64,000 nucleotides of DNA, taken from contig NZ_JACLAW010000010.1 in assembly GCF_014230315.1 (NCBI RefSeq), positions 1 through 64,000 of the forward strand, in the 5' to 3' direction. Numbering within the stretch: the stretch's first letter is position 1; every line of letters starts with the position of its first letter. Both the position numbers and the translations under genes were made by a program. The notes under the pieces are model-generated. The model did no database searches. It was not told the origin of the DNA and was given only the letters and a program-made list of their open reading frames with translations. Shown one piece after another: positions 63,576 to 64,000 of the stretch. This DNA is from Novosphingobium flavum. Its GTDB lineage: Bacteria; Pseudomonadota; Alphaproteobacteria; Sphingomonadales; Sphingomonadaceae.

Positions 63576-64000
63576 TACCGGATTCCGCCTGATCGCCTGT
63601 CCGGTCTGCGCCACGCTGAACCGGGTGCCGGCGGTGCGACTGGGCGGGGGCGGCACTTGCGGGCGCTGCAAGGAAGCCCTGTTCGCCCGCCGGCCCGTGG
63701 CCCTGACCGCCGCCAATTTCGAGGCCCACGCCCTGCGCTCGGACCTGCCGCTGCTCGTCGATTTCTGGGCCAGCTGGTGCGGGCCCTGCCGCCAGATGGC
63801 CCCGGCCTTCGCCGCCGCCGCGAGCGAACTCGAGCCTCAGGTCCGGCTCGGCAAGCTCGACACCGAGGCCGAACCGGCCCTCGCCGCGCGCTACGCCATC
63901 CAATCGATCCCGACCCTCGTGCTGATCCACAAGGGCCGCGAGATCGCCCGCCAGTCCGGCGCCATGCCGGCCAGCACGATCGTCGGCTGGGCCCGGCAGG
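63568..64000 (+). CDS. trxC: Thioredoxin 2 (TrxC-type, N-terminal zinc finger), 3' partial
   Basis: The first 144 residues are in the window. The N-terminal zinc ribbon has C11-P-V-C14 and C31-G-R-C34, followed by the thioredoxin fold with LLVDFWASWCGPCRQM (active site W70-C71-G-P-C74), LGKLDTEAEPALAARYAIQSIPTLVLI with the cis-Pro. TrxC reduces protein disulfides under oxidative stress. The ATG overlaps the end of the ArsR gene (ATGGCTGA), indicating coupled translation and joint regulation. The end of the protein (~10 residues) lies beyond the window. Confidence 0.9.
   Translation, partial: MADTGFRLIACPVCATLNRVPAVRLGGGGTCGRCKEALFARRPVALTAANFEAHALRSDLPLLVDFWASWCGPCRQMAPAFAAAASELEPQVRLGKLDTEAEPALAARYAIQSIPTLVLIHKGREIARQSGAMPASTIVGWARQ

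Overview
This window looks like a piece of the chromosome of a high-GC alphaproteobacterium, most likely a sphingomonad (Novosphingobium/Sphingobium/Sphingomonas-like). Support comes from the CckA and CpdR cell-cycle phosphorelay genes, GTTC-N7-GTTC LexA boxes of the alphaproteobacterial type, a SapC-family protein, a TonB-dependent siderophore uptake operon, and a divergent MarR / hydroxycinnamoyl-CoA hydratase-lyase / ADP-forming CoA ligase cluster that matches the ferC-ferBA layout known from Sphingobium. These identities rest on reading the translations; no database search was run.

Layout. 0-5.2 kb: tail of a probable rRNA pseudouridine synthase, rsmD, an MHS-type transporter, a small secreted protein and a UvrD/PcrA helicase with a LexA box at its start. 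5.2-12.2 kb: a polytopic membrane protein, an MlaA-like outer-membrane lipid-asymmetry protein, an RhlE-type DEAD-box helicase, a secreted protein, an FAD-linked 2-hydroxyacid dehydrogenase and a SapC-family protein. 12.2-14.3 kb: two strong terminators bracketing a candidate small RNA with a CCUCCUCCC motif, N-formylglutamate amidohydrolase, cpdR and tRNA-Val(GAC). 14.3-21.1 kb: a minus-strand iron operon (exbB-exbD-tonB-siderophore receptor-piuC-ferric reductase-like-PepSY) behind three tandem Fur-like repeats. 21.3-32.9 kb: icd, a translationally coupled putative zinc metalloprotease, a Kef-type antiporter, a lipoprotein, alaS, a lipid kinase, an EF-G paralogue and recA with an SOS box over its -35.

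33-35.1 kb is a visibly AT-rich island holding a membrane-protein gene broken by one in-frame amber codon. 35.1-46.2 kb: a methyltransferase, a CocE-type hydrolase, cckA, two overlapping DUF2062 paralogues, smpB, dapA and a soluble lytic transglycosylase. 46.2-57.1 kb: a GreB-type factor, a diguanylate cyclase, an outer-membrane beta-barrel, an IalB-like protein, rlmN, a PhzF-family enzyme, a glycine-zipper protein, a pteridine-reductase-like SDR, a cyclopropane-fatty-acid synthase and argG. 57.1-58.1 kb is a 1 kb stretch with no credible gene; it holds a 15-bp inverted repeat built from two DnaA-box-like sequences, a long GNRA-capped hairpin and a tRNA-3'-end-like fragment. 58.1-64 kb: the ferulate-type catabolic cluster and a BigR-like ArsR repressor overlapping a zinc-finger thioredoxin gene that runs off the window.

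The genes that clearly work together are the iron operon, the CckA-CpdR signalling pair (25 kb apart), the SOS genes (uvrD, recA), the ferulate cluster with its own regulator, and the ArsR-thioredoxin pair. No prophage, complete insertion sequence, CRISPR array or rRNA operon is present.
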